From Paramecium sonneborni (Eukaryota; Ciliophora; Oligohymenophorea; Peniculida; Parameciidae), in contig CAJJDN010000004.1 in assembly GCA_905182985.1 (NCBI GenBank), forward strand, positions 682,287 to 746,286: a DNA stretch of 64,000 bases, in the 5' to 3' direction. The notes beneath the pieces are model-generated. The model worked only from the letters and a program-made list of their open reading frames with translations. It was not told the DNA's origin and ran no database searches. Position numbers and translations under genes: made by a program. The number at the start of each line of letters is the position of its first letter. The first letter of the stretch is position 1. Positions 52,768 to 63,450 of this stretch are shown here, piece by piece.

Positions 52768-53376
52768 ATGTAATAAAATTAGTGCGTATAGACCTCTTCA
52801 TTTGAGTTGGCCTTTTAATTATAGGATCTAATTTATAGAGAAACAAAGATAAAATCTCCTTCTCTTTAATACAATTTTTCGACATCAACAAAAGCTATCT
52901 CCAATTCAAAGTCAACAAAATAAATGAATTCACATAGAAGTGTTGGTGAAATATATACAAATATTACATCTCCACCTCCTAAGAAACTTTTAGGAAAGCC
53001 TGTTGAAGGAAGAGCATTGTTAGCTAATTTAATGTTTCCAAGTTAAGTTAAAATGAAAGCTTCAATTATTGAATAAAACAAAGAGAAAAAAGTTTAACCA
53101 GTGTCAAAAAATATTCATATGGCAAGAAGACTTAGTTAATATAATTAAAATGAATCTAAACCAACTAGTTAATTTTAATTGATCAATAAATTCAATTTAC
53201 AATTGCAAAAGTGTAATTATTATGTTAACAATGAAAAATCAGTAAAATAAAAAACATTAAGAAAAAGATAGTTATCTGTATTGGATGATATTCTACCTAT
53301 AAGTTCTCGAAATCTATTCGTAAATGGAACTCAAAGTCAATTTTCAAGTCGAGACAAGACACCAAATAAAAAATGA
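52768..53376 (+). CDS. Basic Ser/Lys-rich protein, unrecognised
   Basis: ATG 52768 to TGA 53374-53376, 202 codons in one frame. The start (MQQNQCVQTSSFELAFQLQD) is less coding-like than the region from the in-frame ATG 52924 (MNSHRSVGEIYTNITSPPPK), which could be the true start. The protein is Ser/Lys/Gln-rich with KKLLGKPVEGRALLANLMFP and KTLRKRQLSVLDDILPISSR, and ends SSRDKTPNKK. Probably disordered; the basic patches could bind nucleic acid or phosphates. Its stop overlaps the next gene's ATG by three bases. Confidence 0.6.
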
Positions 53377-55358
53377 TTAAATTAAATATGAATACTAAAA
53401 TAACTTTGCGTAATTCAAAACAAAATAGCTTTCTAAATTCATTCTAAACTACGCATAGACATACATTATCCTAAGGTTTAGAATTAAAGATTGAGTCCCC
53501 TACAAATAGAGAAACTTCTGGATTAACTTCTTTTTAATCTTTGAAATCTTCATCAATGCACCTTAAAAAATTAGTTAAATCTCCAACTACTTAATTAAAA
53601 TCTGCAAGATTATTTGATTTAAGTGATAATTTTTTGAATAAAAGGACTTCAATAGTAAAAATGATGCAAACATTTTCAAATAATTATGAAATTATATAGT
53701 AATCAGAACCTTTAGAAAATATTGATTTATAAAAACTATTTCCAGTAGAAGAATAAAAGAAATTATAAAATAATGAAATTGTTCCTGATGGATCAAAGTT
53801 AAGAATATTTGAACTTAAATAAGATAGCAATAATTGGATCTAAATTAATAGATTTAGATTTCATTACTTTTCAATTAAAATTTAAGGTTAGGAATCACCA
53901 GTATAAGTTTATGTTAAATGTGATTAATTAAGATTGCTTAATTATCGAATGTATATATCTACAGCTGCTTCATTTCCAACAAAATTTAATTGTGAAGCTG
54001 TTGTATAATCTAAATATTTTAAATATTAAGATAAAAAGCATAATGATAAATTTTTAGATAAATATCTATATATAGCAATCTATTCTGAAGAAGATTGTGA
54101 TATTTCTGTATCATTTTTATATGGAAACAAATTTATCAAAAAAATTAAACCAAAAAGAGAAAAACCAAATTATGATAAATATAAATATTGGTGGTAGTAA
54201 TCTAAATTTGATATGAGTTATGAAACTGACAAAATAAACAATAATCTTGATACCAGATAATACTCTAGAGAAGCAAGAAAGGAAAAATTAATATAATCAT
54301 AAGATTAATTAGATATAAGAATGAAAAATGCAATGAATAAAAAAAAGGAATTATGTGAAGATAAAAAAATGGATTTGTTGTCTAAATATTAAGCTAGTGA
54401 AGCTTTAAAAGAAATTAGAAATTAATAAAAATTTTAATAAAGAATCAGATAAGCTTTAGCAAAATTTTAAATCAGTTGGTTTGATGTATTTTTACTTATA
54501 CATTTAGCTGAAAATATGAAAGATATGTTAGATGTATTTTAGTTGATATCCTATCTAGGAAGCAAAAAAAAGAACAAAATATCTTGCGAAAGGAAGACTA
54601 ATTGTTTGGAAATACAGAACAACAACTATGATTAAAATAAAAGAAAGTGGATAAACAGTTGATTAAAGAAATTTATTTAAATTATGTATGGCAATGTGTA
54701 TGTTTGCATTTCATAATAAAAAGAGAATAAAGACTGAATTGTCAAAAGTATTAAGATACTTTTTAAATCTAACTCATTAATATTGTCATTTTATTTAGAA
54801 ACATCAAGAGTTAACAACCAAAGGTATGCTGTAATTAATTTCTAGTAAATTATGTTAAAAGAGTATTTAAAAATTTAAAATAAAAAGAAAAAGCTTATAA
54901 GGATAGATTATGGAGGATTCTTAATAAATATGCCTAAGAAATTCTTCATTCTTTGGGAGCACATTTTAGTAATCCTAAAAAGAGAACATACATAGTTGAT
55001 AGGTAATTAATTTAATTATCAAGAGCTCAGCACTAATAAAAGCTATGGAAGATTTTCTATCATTAAAAAAAAGAAAATGTTAACAATTTATTTAAAGTTA
55101 TGTTAGGGAAAAAGATTTAAAATAAGTAAACTTATGTTTTATTTTTAAAATAAGAAAGTTGTTGACCTTGCCTTAAATATGATGCAACCAGAAATGTTTG
55201 ATACTCCTTCATATGACGATCTGTATGGAATATTTCGCACTTATGTTTAGTTCAAAAAAATAACATCTCAACACTCTTCAACATAATCATAATAGCTGAA
55301 ATCTTAATAATAATAATAATAATAATTATAATTATAATAATAATAATAATAATAATGA
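53373..55358 (+). CDS. Large charged protein with polyglutamine tail
   Basis: ATG 53373 (or the in-frame ATG 53388) opens a frame continuous to about 54520, then several introns of 22-29 nt lead to a final exon ending at TGA 55356-55358. N-terminal third: Ser/Thr-rich, basic. Middle: a folded-looking region with SNNWIQINRFRFHYFSIKIQ, GQESPVQVYVKCDQLRLLNY, RMYISTAASFPTKF, KYLYIAIYSEEDCDISVSFL, resembling a beta-sandwich (C2-like strands), followed by coiled coil (REARKEKLIQSQDQLDIRMK). C-terminal part: helical (YVKRVFKNLKQKEKAYKDRL; LIKAMEDFLSLKKRK; VVDLALNMMQPEMFDTPSYD). The last ~15 residues are Gln/Leu-Gln written in TAA repeats. About 630 residues. No family recognised. Confidence 0.65.
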
Positions 55359-55828
55359 TGTATAAAAATATTTTAGTTTTTAAATTAATTTTTATTTTCA
55401 ATCTTTCAGACTTTAACTGTAAATTTTAAGATCATTTAATTGTAAAACAAGAAAAAAATATATATTTGAAAATGTATACAAACTTTTTTAATAACTTTTT
55501 AACTTTAATATTAAAGAAAAGAAAGATTTTTATTTAATCTAAATTATCAATTTATTTTTTAAATTTAGTCTTATTTTGTCTTGATATTTTTTATATTTAA
55601 GGATCATTAATTGATTTTAATAATTTTATTTTCTAATAAATTGATGATAACTTGAAGTTGTTTTTATAAATTAGAAACAATAGACAAAAGATAATATAAA
55701 ATAATAAAAAGTATGAAATCAAATTGATTTAATATTTGCAATCTGAGAATTAGAATTCCTAAAAACTTATCAAATTATTATATGCGTGTGTTTAGTTTTA
55801 AAAATAACATTATTAAAATTATATATAT
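55359..55828. other. Intergenic, nothing recognised
   Basis: About 470 bp of AT-rich spacer between the polyglutamine-tailed gene and the first Gly/Ser-rich membrane protein. No coding-like frame. Confidence 0.5.
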
Positions 55829-56581
55829 ATGAAATTTTTAGTTTTCTTTGCTCTAAATTTGATCTATACTTTGCAATAAATGGGTGGTGGAAGTAGTGGA
55901 AGTAGTGGAAGTAGCGGAAGTAGCGGAGGAAGTAGTGGAGGAAGTGGAAGTGATGGAAATTTCGATGATAGTTCAAGTTCATCCAATTCAAATAATATAT
56001 GCTCAGAAGGTTGTTAAACCGCTATCACTGTATGTATTCCAATTATTTTAACTATCGTTGGCCTTTATTATTGCTATAGAAAAGGCTATTTAAGAGTAGA
56101 TTGTTTTAAAATTAAAAAGACAAAATAAAGGTTGCTAAAAAATTTTGTGGAAATAGATAATACTTCAACAAGAGATGATTTATTATATGGATTAGATATT
56201 CTGGCAAGATTTAATTTTAATATGAATTATTTTCAAAAAGAGTGGAATAACATAGGATTAATTGATAAGAAATTAGAAATAAATTATAATTAGGAATCAA
56301 ATAAATTTTATATTGATCTTAATTTAAGAGCTCATGATTCACTTGGATAATCCAATTACACAGGTCATATTAAAAAAAATAATTAAGAATGGAAGATTTT
56401 CATGTTTAAAACTTATGACAACAGGCTACAATCTAAATAATTTGGCGATTATGCAATTCTGATATATGAAGGACTTACTTTATCACTACAAGAAGGATTT
56501 AAAGGGAGATGGTACTTTTATGAAGCTTCTTAATCAAATGGAGAGTGGTTCTGGGGATGCTCTTAGGAGTAAAGACTATGA
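55829..56581 (+). CDS. Single-pass membrane protein with Gly/Ser-rich ectodomain (paralogue 1)
   Basis: One exon of 250 codons, ATG 55829 to TGA 56579-56581. Order: signal peptide (MKFLVFFALNLIYTLQQ); about 35 residues of Gly/Ser repeats (GGGSSGSSGSSGSSGGSSGG); a Cys pair (CSEGC); one membrane helix (TAITVCIPIILTIVGLYYCY); a cytosolic segment GYLRVDCFKIKKTKQRLL; and a conserved globular domain of ~140 residues (DDLLYGLDILARFNFNMNYF, YIDLNLRAHDSLGQSNYTGH, QEWKIFMFKTYDNRLQSKQF, GDYAILIYEGLTLSLQEGFK, GRWYFYEASQSNGEWFWGC). The Trp/Gly-rich strands suggest a beta-sandwich. Its neighbour at 57150 is a clear paralogue. Function unknown. Confidence 0.85.
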
Positions 56582-57149
56582 AAAGCTGATAATTATAAAA
56601 ATACCTTTGTAATCATTAAACTAATTATGTTTCTTTATGCATTAATTATATAATTCAAATCTTTTACTGAGTCTAAATACACTCAGTTGACATATGATTT
56701 TAAAATATTACTTAATGATAAATTTGTCTAATATAATTATTTCTGATAAGAAAATGTTTAAAGTATTTGTTTAATCTCATGCAAATTTTTAAAAAGAAAC
56801 AAAATTAATAAAATAATTTTTTTTTTAGTTAATAAATAGAGTAAGCAAATAGGTTTAATAACATAGACTCTTTAAAAGCTGAAATATAAATATAATTATA
56901 ATTTGATATTTATTAATTATGCAATTGTGCTTCTTTTATTTAAAAGTTTATTTTATCGATTAAGGATTAATTATCATAAATAATTTGTAATGGTAAATAG
57001 GCAGCATTAAATAAATAATATGTAAAATTTTCAATAAATATGAGATCATTAGTAATAATAAATTTCATTAGATCTATATCCAAGATTAGTTCATATATTT
57101 TTCTATAAAAGTAAGTTTGGTATTATATTTTATCTAATTATTATTTTAA
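56582..57149. other. Intergenic between tandem paralogues
   Basis: About 570 bp, AT-rich, no coding-like frame; separates the two Gly/Ser-rich membrane-protein genes. Confidence 0.5.
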
Positions 57150-57878
57150 ATGAAACATATAGTTATCTTTGCCTTAAATATAATGAAAGCTTTACAACAA
57201 TCTGGTGGTGGTGGAGGTGGTAGTAGTGGTGGTGGTGGAGGTAGTAGTGGAGGAAGTTCTGGGTATAGGAATTGGGGTTCTGGAGAGGGAGGAGATTGTT
57301 CAGAAGATTGTTGGATTCCTATTTTAGTTGTTTTCTCAATGATTATTTTAGGTTTTATTATAGGTTATTTTTATAAAAATGGCTATTTAAGATGTGATTG
57401 TTATAAGATTAGAAATAAAAAATAGAGATTACTTTAGAATTTTTTGAAACAAGAAAATAATTCAAATAGAGATGAACTATTATATGGATTGGAAATTTTG
57501 GGAAGTAGTAATTGGAATATGAGTTATTTTTAAATGGTGTAGAAGAACATAAAAATTATCGATAAAAAATTTGAGATAAATTATAATTAGGAATTTAATA
57601 AATATCACATTGATATCCATCTAAGAGCTCAGGATTCATTTGGAGATTCAACATACATAGGTCACATTAAATAAATGAATAGCTAATGGAAGATTTTTAT
57701 GATTGAAACTTATTAAGATAGAATTCGATCAAAATAATTTGGCGAATATGCTATTTTGGTTTATGAAGGATTTACCAATTCAATTACTGAAGGATTTACA
57801 GGAAAATGGTATTTCCATGATGCCTAGTAATCATATGGAGAGTGGAGATGGTTGCCAACCGAAAATATAAAAATGTGA
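57150..57878 (+). CDS. Single-pass membrane protein with Gly-rich ectodomain (paralogue 2)
   Basis: One exon of 242 codons, ATG 57150 to TGA 57876-57878. It has the same order as the gene at 55829: signal peptide (MKHIVIFALNIMKALQQ), Gly/Ser stretch (SGGGGGGSSGGGGGSSGG), Cys pair (CSEDC), membrane helix (WIPILVVFSMIILGFIIGYF), GYLRCDCYKIRNKKQRLL, then the paralogous globular domain (DELLYGLEILGSSNWNMSYF, YHIDIHLRAQDSFGDSTYIG, GEYAILVYEGFTNSITEGFT, GKWYFHDAQQSYGEWRW). The cytosolic domain is well conserved between the two while the extracellular linker varies, suggesting that selection acts on the intracellular part. Confidence 0.85.
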
Positions 57879-58270
57879 ATCAAAGTTATAATCAAAAAAT
57901 CATTAAATTTATTTTCATCATTTTATCTTTAAATAAAAAACAAAATTTTTTTAATTAGTTCACATAATTTTACAATATTAGAAAAAAAATTTCTATTTTA
58001 AACTAATATTTTAAATTAATTGTTTATTTTGGTTTACATAGAAATAAAAGTTCAATCTGAATGCAAGTTTTCATCTTCATTATAAATTCTATAGTTTATT
58101 AAGTTAAAAGAAAAAAGAGAAGATACTTTAGTGATTAATATATCAGCCTAATTATTATAGATTAAAAAGAACATTATAAATAAGAAAAAAATTAATACAA
58201 AATTTAATGCAATAAGTAATAAAAAAACCATCAGAAATTTAATATTTTGGTAATCGAATTATTAATTTTA

Positions 58271-58513
58271 ATGAAGTTTTCTACATTAATTACTTCTCTA
58301 CAAAAGGTGAAATGGAAGGGAAGTTGTGCTGTTTTAGAAGAACTTAAAAATTTCTTATAGGAATTTAATGCAATTGTAATCGTATTTTACTTAATTTAGT
58401 ATCCATAACACATAATAAAATTATCTCAAAAGTTTTCTTTTCTAATTTTAGATAATAATAGAAGAGTTTAGCTATTAGAGAATATAAAATTTTTATTTCT
58501 GATTGTTTTATGA
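58271..58513 (+). CDS. Possible small ORF (also at 59367-59609)
   Basis: ATG 58271 to TGA 58511-58513, 80 codons: MKFSTLITSLQKVKWKGSCA, then VLEELKNFLQEFNAIVIVFY and a hydrophobic end. It is repeated at 59367-59609 because it lies in the falsely duplicated block. A signal-peptide-like start and coding-like middle, but chance is not excluded. The flanking spacer 57879-58270 and 58514-58933 holds nothing else I can support. Confidence 0.3.
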
Positions 58514-58933
58514 TTAAGAATTGTAGAATTATATTCAAACTAAGAATTCAAAGAGTATGTCAAAATGAGTTGGAGATTAGTTCTTAAATGATTTAATTAT
58601 ATATCAATACTGGAAAGTAAAAGCAAAATAAAATTTTATATTTTTGATAATAATTAAATAATTTAAATTATAGTAATAGCTTAGAATTTTTGAGTATAAT
58701 GTCTATTTTATATGAAAAATATTCTAAATTCAAAATTATATGAAATATAATAGTTTTTTGTAGTTAAATTAGTTATTAATTTGAAGTTTAAGTTTATTAA
58801 TTTTTTTGATGTAAATTGGGGCAAGCTATATTGAAAAGTGAGGTGTTTAAAAACAGTATATTTTAGGAAAATAATTAAAAGTTTAATTATTTGACACTAG
58901 GTTTAACCAATAAATATAAATTAATATAAAAAG

Positions 58934-59070
58934 ATGGGCTAGAGTTGTGCATCTTGTTAGAATAAAGATGAAGCTCCTGTTGTTTATGATAGTATGGAAA
59001 AAAAAGATAAATTTGCTGAAGAAGACCTAGACGACAGTTAAGAATTTGATGCTAGTATTACTTTATTATA
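58934..59070 (+). pseudogene. False partial copy of MORN-protein first exon
   Basis: Left copy of the start of the MORN-repeat gene (MGQSCASCQNKDEAPVVYDS...), cut by the N at 59071. The intact gene starts at 60030. Assembly artefact, not a biological duplicate. Confidence 0.85.
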
Positions 59071-59071
59071 N
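59071..59071. other. Assembly gap (single N)
   Basis: A lone N between two exact copies of a 1095-bp segment; it marks a contig join. Confidence 0.98.
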
Positions 59072-60029
59072 TATTAGAAAAAAAATTTCTATTTTAAACT
59101 AATATTTTAAATTAATTGTTTATTTTGGTTTACATAGAAATAAAAGTTCAATCTGAATGCAAGTTTTCATCTTCATTATAAATTCTATAGTTTATTAAGT
59201 TAAAAGAAAAAAGAGAAGATACTTTAGTGATTAATATATCAGCCTAATTATTATAGATTAAAAAGAACATTATAAATAAGAAAAAAATTAATACAAAATT
59301 TAATGCAATAAGTAATAAAAAAACCATCAGAAATTTAATATTTTGGTAATCGAATTATTAATTTTAATGAAGTTTTCTACATTAATTACTTCTCTACAAA
59401 AGGTGAAATGGAAGGGAAGTTGTGCTGTTTTAGAAGAACTTAAAAATTTCTTATAGGAATTTAATGCAATTGTAATCGTATTTTACTTAATTTAGTATCC
59501 ATAACACATAATAAAATTATCTCAAAAGTTTTCTTTTCTAATTTTAGATAATAATAGAAGAGTTTAGCTATTAGAGAATATAAAATTTTTATTTCTGATT
59601 GTTTTATGATTAAGAATTGTAGAATTATATTCAAACTAAGAATTCAAAGAGTATGTCAAAATGAGTTGGAGATTAGTTCTTAAATGATTTAATTATATAT
59701 CAATACTGGAAAGTAAAAGCAAAATAAAATTTTATATTTTTGATAATAATTAAATAATTTAAATTATAGTAATAGCTTAGAATTTTTGAGTATAATGTCT
59801 ATTTTATATGAAAAATATTCTAAATTCAAAATTATATGAAATATAATAGTTTTTTGTAGTTAAATTAGTTATTAATTTGAAGTTTAAGTTTATTAATTTT
59901 TTTGATGTAAATTGGGGCAAGCTATATTGAAAAGTGAGGTGTTTAAAAACAGTATATTTTAGGAAAATAATTAAAAGTTTAATTATTTGACACTAGGTTT
60001 AACCAATAAATATAAATTAATATAAAAAG

Positions 60030-60983
60030 ATGGGCTAGAGTTGTGCATCTTGTTAGAATAAAGATGAAGCTCCTGTTGTTTATGATAGTATGGAAAAAAA
60101 AGATAAATTTGCTGAAGAAGACCTAGACGACAGTTAAGAATTTGATGCTAGTATTACTTTATTATAGTAAAGAAAGTCCTCCTTCTACATATTAATGCAA
60201 AACAATGGAAGCAGATATTCTACATTTTAAAAAATTAATCTCAGATGTAAATGAATAGGAATGTATTGAAGAGTTAAAGGATTAATAATTGATATTTGAT
60301 GACAAATCCCGATATTTTGGATGTATATCAAATGGAAAAGCAAATGGTTATGGAAAGTTATGTTTAGAAAATGGAGACTGTTATTAGGGTGATTTTGTTG
60401 AGAATATGATGGAAGGAAATGGGACTTTTAATTACTTGATAGGTCCAATTTATGAAGGGCAATTTAAATCTAATAAACCAGATGGTTATGGGATAGAAAC
60501 CTGGCCGGATGGATCAGTTTATGAAGGAGAATTTTAAGGAGGTCGAAAACATGGAAAAGGTTGTTATAAGTGGCATTAAGGATGTGTTTATAATGGAGAG
60601 TGGAAGGATAATATGATACATGGCATTGGAAAATATGAATGGCCTGATGGAAGGGTATGGTATCGTAAATATTGCAGTCTTATTCTGGAAGTTGGATTAA
60701 AAATTAAATGCACGGTCGAGGGAAATATATATGGAAAGATGGAAAGAGTTATGATGGGGAGTATTAGCATGATAAAAAATGTGGTTTTGGGATATTTTAT
60801 TGGCCTGATGGAAAATAGTTCTAGGGTTAATGGGTGAATGGAAAATAGCATGGAAATGGATTAATGATAGGGAAAGATGGTAAGAAAAAAATAGGATCTT
60901 GGTAAGAAGGCAAATTGATAAGTTCTAATGAGGATGATAATTTCTAAATTATGCCAGAAGGTTGGATTTAATAGGAATAATGA
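60030..60983 (+). CDS. MORN-repeat protein with lipidation-type N-terminus
   Basis: ATG 60030 gives MGQSCASCQNKDEAP, a Gly2/Cys5 start typical of N-myristoylated, palmitoylated proteins. A 22-nt intron (60152-60173) follows EFDA. Then come at least seven MORN repeats (pattern YxGxxxxGxxxGxGxxxWxxG): RYFGCISNGKANGYGKLCLE, YQGDFVENMMEGNGTFNYL, YEGQFKSNKPDGYGIETWPD, YEGEFQGGRKHGKGCYKW, YNGEWKDNMIHGIGKYEWPD, after a 23-nt intron YSGSWIKNQMHGRGKYIWKD, and YDGEYQHDKKCGFGIFYWPD, and an eighth. The tail NFQIMPEGWIQQEQ ends at TGA 60981-60983. MORN proteins organise membrane-cytoskeleton junctions in protists; that role is inferred. Confidence 0.9.
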
Positions 60984-61129
60984 TCTTATTTGTATCATTC
61001 TTTAAACTTCAACTTTATATATGTTAAGATTTTCTTGTTTAGGTAAAGAAAATTGAGAAAGAGAGGATAAGAATACAGTATAGAATGATAAAGTTTAATA
61101 ATGTAAAATTAACCTCCAAATTATTAAAA

Positions 61130-61662
61130 ATGAAAAATAAAAGACAGGCGTAACATATATCTGATGAATCCGGGCTAACTTTCTTTGAAGCATTCTAGAA
61201 AGCCATCTCAAAATATGAAATTGACAACCCAAAACAATATGCTAAGCAAGAGAATGATAGGTTTACTCTCTATGAAGATTTGAAGTTAATCTTAGAACTT
61301 TCAAAAGTGAATTAGATTGAACCATCTCATTTCGATAAAATATCAGCTATTCTTAAAAGATCTAAAACAATGTTAAGGAAGAGGTAATTATTAAATAAAG
61401 GTTAGATATCAAGAATATTTGAAGAATATAAATCAAGATGATTTATAAACAATATTTTCATTTCTATAATAATTTGGTGCTTAAGGATATTTAGTATTTA
61501 CACTTGATAATGATGTTCAAAGATTGTCAGATATAGAGCCAATAAAATAAAAAGAATCTCCTATTAAAACTCCAATTCAAACACCAATAAAATAAATGTT
61601 CAAGTAATTAACACAGGAGTCTGGAATAAATGAATCATAAAATTCTCATATATAATAATAGA

Positions 61663-61704
<42 letters not shown>

Positions 61705-62152
61705 AGATAGAACCAGAATCATAAAAGAAAGTAAAACCAAATAACAAATTTTAATTATCTGCAAAGTAAGGATAATATTCATAATATTTAGCTCAAAATA
61801 TGATGTTTCTAATAGAAAAACAAATGCTTTTAAATAAGAATAAGTAATATTAGATACAGAATAGAAACATGAATGTGAGGAACTTAAATTTACATTAAAA
61901 ACATTATCTGAGACTTTAAAAATATCATATTAAGAATTATGTCAAAGAATGTATTAATGTTCAGGAGATTTGAATACACTTTTGGATGTATATTTGAATC
62001 ATTAAGAAAATTTATTATGGACAAAGGAAGCAGATGAGGCATTGAAAGCTTATCTTGTAGAGGAAAATTAATTAGAAAAATAAAAATTAAGAGCAATTTT
62101 ACATGGAGAGGAATAAATATAGAAAAGAAAGGAATGGTTATATGGAAAATGA
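61130..62152 (+). CDS. RAP1-like (TERF2IP-type) telomere protein candidate
   Basis: From ATG 61130 (an in-frame ATG 61085 adds 15 residues) to TGA 62150-62152, with introns of 22 nt (61384-61405) and 21 nt (near 61845). N-terminal part: FFEAFQKAISKYEID, then a Myb-like unit RFTLYEDLKLILELSKVNQI, HFDKISAILKRSKTMLRKRY, QEYLKNINQDDLQTIF, with the R-F-T-x-x-E-D start and RYxxYL end of RAP1-type Myb domains. Then a low-complexity linker with a Gln run (TAA repeats, ~61660-61700). The C-terminal part CSGDLNTLLDVYLNHQENLL followed by WTKEADEALKAYL matches the RAP1 C-terminal pattern (SGDx...L...WTxEDDxxL). RAP1 sits on telomeres via TRF or directly. The combined Myb plus RCT-like order is the evidence; weak sequence similarity leaves doubt. 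Confidence 0.5.
61656..61705. repeat. TAA triplet repeat encoding polyglutamine
   Basis: A run of AAT/TAA triplets in the RAP1-like gene; in frame it reads TAA, giving about a dozen Gln residues in the linker. Coding repeat. Confidence 0.85.
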
Positions 62153-62215
62153 TGGAAGATAGTTATAAGAAATTAATGATATTTAAGAATTGAATTTTAA
62201 ATAACATTATAAAAC

Positions 62216-63094
62216 TCATTTGTGTGCAGTAGCATCCATTTTAAGAATATCTGATGGCAACATAACGTGATTTCTAGATTCAGCAAGTATTGCAGATATT
62301 TCTCTAGCATATTCAATTCTTCTAACATCCAAGAATGCTAAAATTGGTTAATATATAATATAATACCTGGATTAGTTAATGCAGATTTTCCTACTAATTC
62401 AATAGATTTAGCTTCTCCTAATGCTTTGATAACAATACTCTTTTTAGCTTCTCTTGCTTATTCAACAACAAATTTAGCTCTTTCTGCTTCTTATTAAGCA
62501 ACTTATTTCGCTTCTACTGCCTCTAAATATTCTTTTCCAAAAGTTAATTCGGTAATTGATACATCATCAATAGCAATTTTGAATTAAGCAGCTCTTTAAT
62601 CTAAAGCTTATCTAATTTTGAATGAAACTTAGTCTCTTTAACTCATTAATTAAGATGCAGTATATTAAGCTACAACTGATCTCATGGTTTCATTAACAAT
62701 AGATGGTAAGACTTTTTCATCATAATCAATTCCTAAGGTTCTATAAATAGTTGGAAGATCCTCACTATATGGTCTATGAAGTACTCTAAGAGTCAATAGA
62801 ACATTTTGCATATCTTAGAGAATATTTTAATAGGATACCTCTATTAGCTGTATTAGCTTTGATTTATCTTGGTCTTGTTTAAATATTATAATCAATTGGT
62901 GTCTCAAAGTAAGGTATTCTGAAATGCCATCCTTCTTTATACTTTTCTTCCTATAGACCAAAAAATTTGCTAAATTTAATAGCACAATGTCCAGGTTCAA
63001 CAGTGAAAAAGCAATTTTTAACCAAAAAGATACCAAATATACCTGCTGTTCCAAGGCTCATTAGCATTTTTAATGATTCTACTTATGCAGCCAT
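62216..63094 (-). CDS. PHB2: Prohibitin-2
   Basis: Subunit of the ring-shaped prohibitin scaffold of the inner mitochondrial membrane. ATG 63094 leads to a membrane segment (MLMSLGTAGIFGIFLVKNCF) and FTVEPGHCAIKFSKFFGLQ, EEKYKEGWHFRIPYFETPI, DYNIQTRPRQIKANTA (SPFH domain). Then LLTLRVLHRPYSEDLPTIYR, TLGIDYDEKVLPSIVNET, VVAQYTASQLMSQRDQVS, DDVSITELTFGKEYLEAVEA, KQVAQQEAERAKFVVEQA and, after a ~29-nt intron, the family's C-terminus (REISAILAESRNHVMLPSDI, MDATAHK) at TGA 62216-62218. An additional short intron follows TANR. The sequence favours PHB2 over PHB1. Firm. Confidence 0.94.
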
Positions 63095-63137
63095 CTATGA
63101 ATAGATTATATTTGTGTTCGAAATTTAATTAATTAAA

Positions 63138-63450
63138 ATAGGGGTGCCTGCATTCTTTAGATGGCTAAATGCTAGAAATCCAAAGGTATGTTAGAAGTCT
63201 TAGAAAATTCTGATGAATCATCTGTATTAAATAATCCAGATATTGATAATCGTTATTTGGATAGGAATGGTATTATCCGTCAATGTTCATCCTGATTAAG
63301 GAGAATTTCTATACAATTCACATATGATGATATGTTTGTGAATGTAATTAACTACATAGATCGTTTTATTGATATTTTACATCCAAAAGAATTATTTGTT
63401 ATGACAATTGACGGTGTTGCACCTAGAACTAAATTAAATTAACAGAGAAG
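63138..63450 (+). pseudogene. Broken XRN-type 5'-3' exoribonuclease fragment
   Basis: The sequence encodes recognisable pieces of the XRN N-terminus in several frames: GVPAFFRWLNARNPK (63141 on), NRYLDRNGIIRQCS (family: NLYLDMNGIIHPC), and YDDMFVNVINYIDRF, then PKELFVMTIDGVAPRTKLN with QQRS (family: AIDGVAPRAKMNQQR). The codon before GVPAFF is ATA, not ATG; at least two frameshifts separate the pieces; and the conserved sequence stops at about 63450. The catalytic remainder is absent from the window. A decayed or truncated gene. Confidence 0.8.

Larger units (their letters stand above)
57976..60166. repeat. Exact 1095-bp tandem duplicate around a single N (contig overlap)
   Basis: Bases 57976-59070 and 59072-60166 read the same throughout on inspection (offset 1096), starting TATTAGAAAAAAAATTTC and ending CTTTATTATA, separated by one N at 59071. 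As at 46141, the duplicate begins and ends exactly at the gap, so this is an unmerged contig overlap. One copy is spurious. Confidence 0.95.

Noticed and set aside
60588..60851. Minus-strand 87-residue frame over the MORN gene
   Set aside because: Antisense shadow of MORN repeats; the plus-strand repeats explain it.
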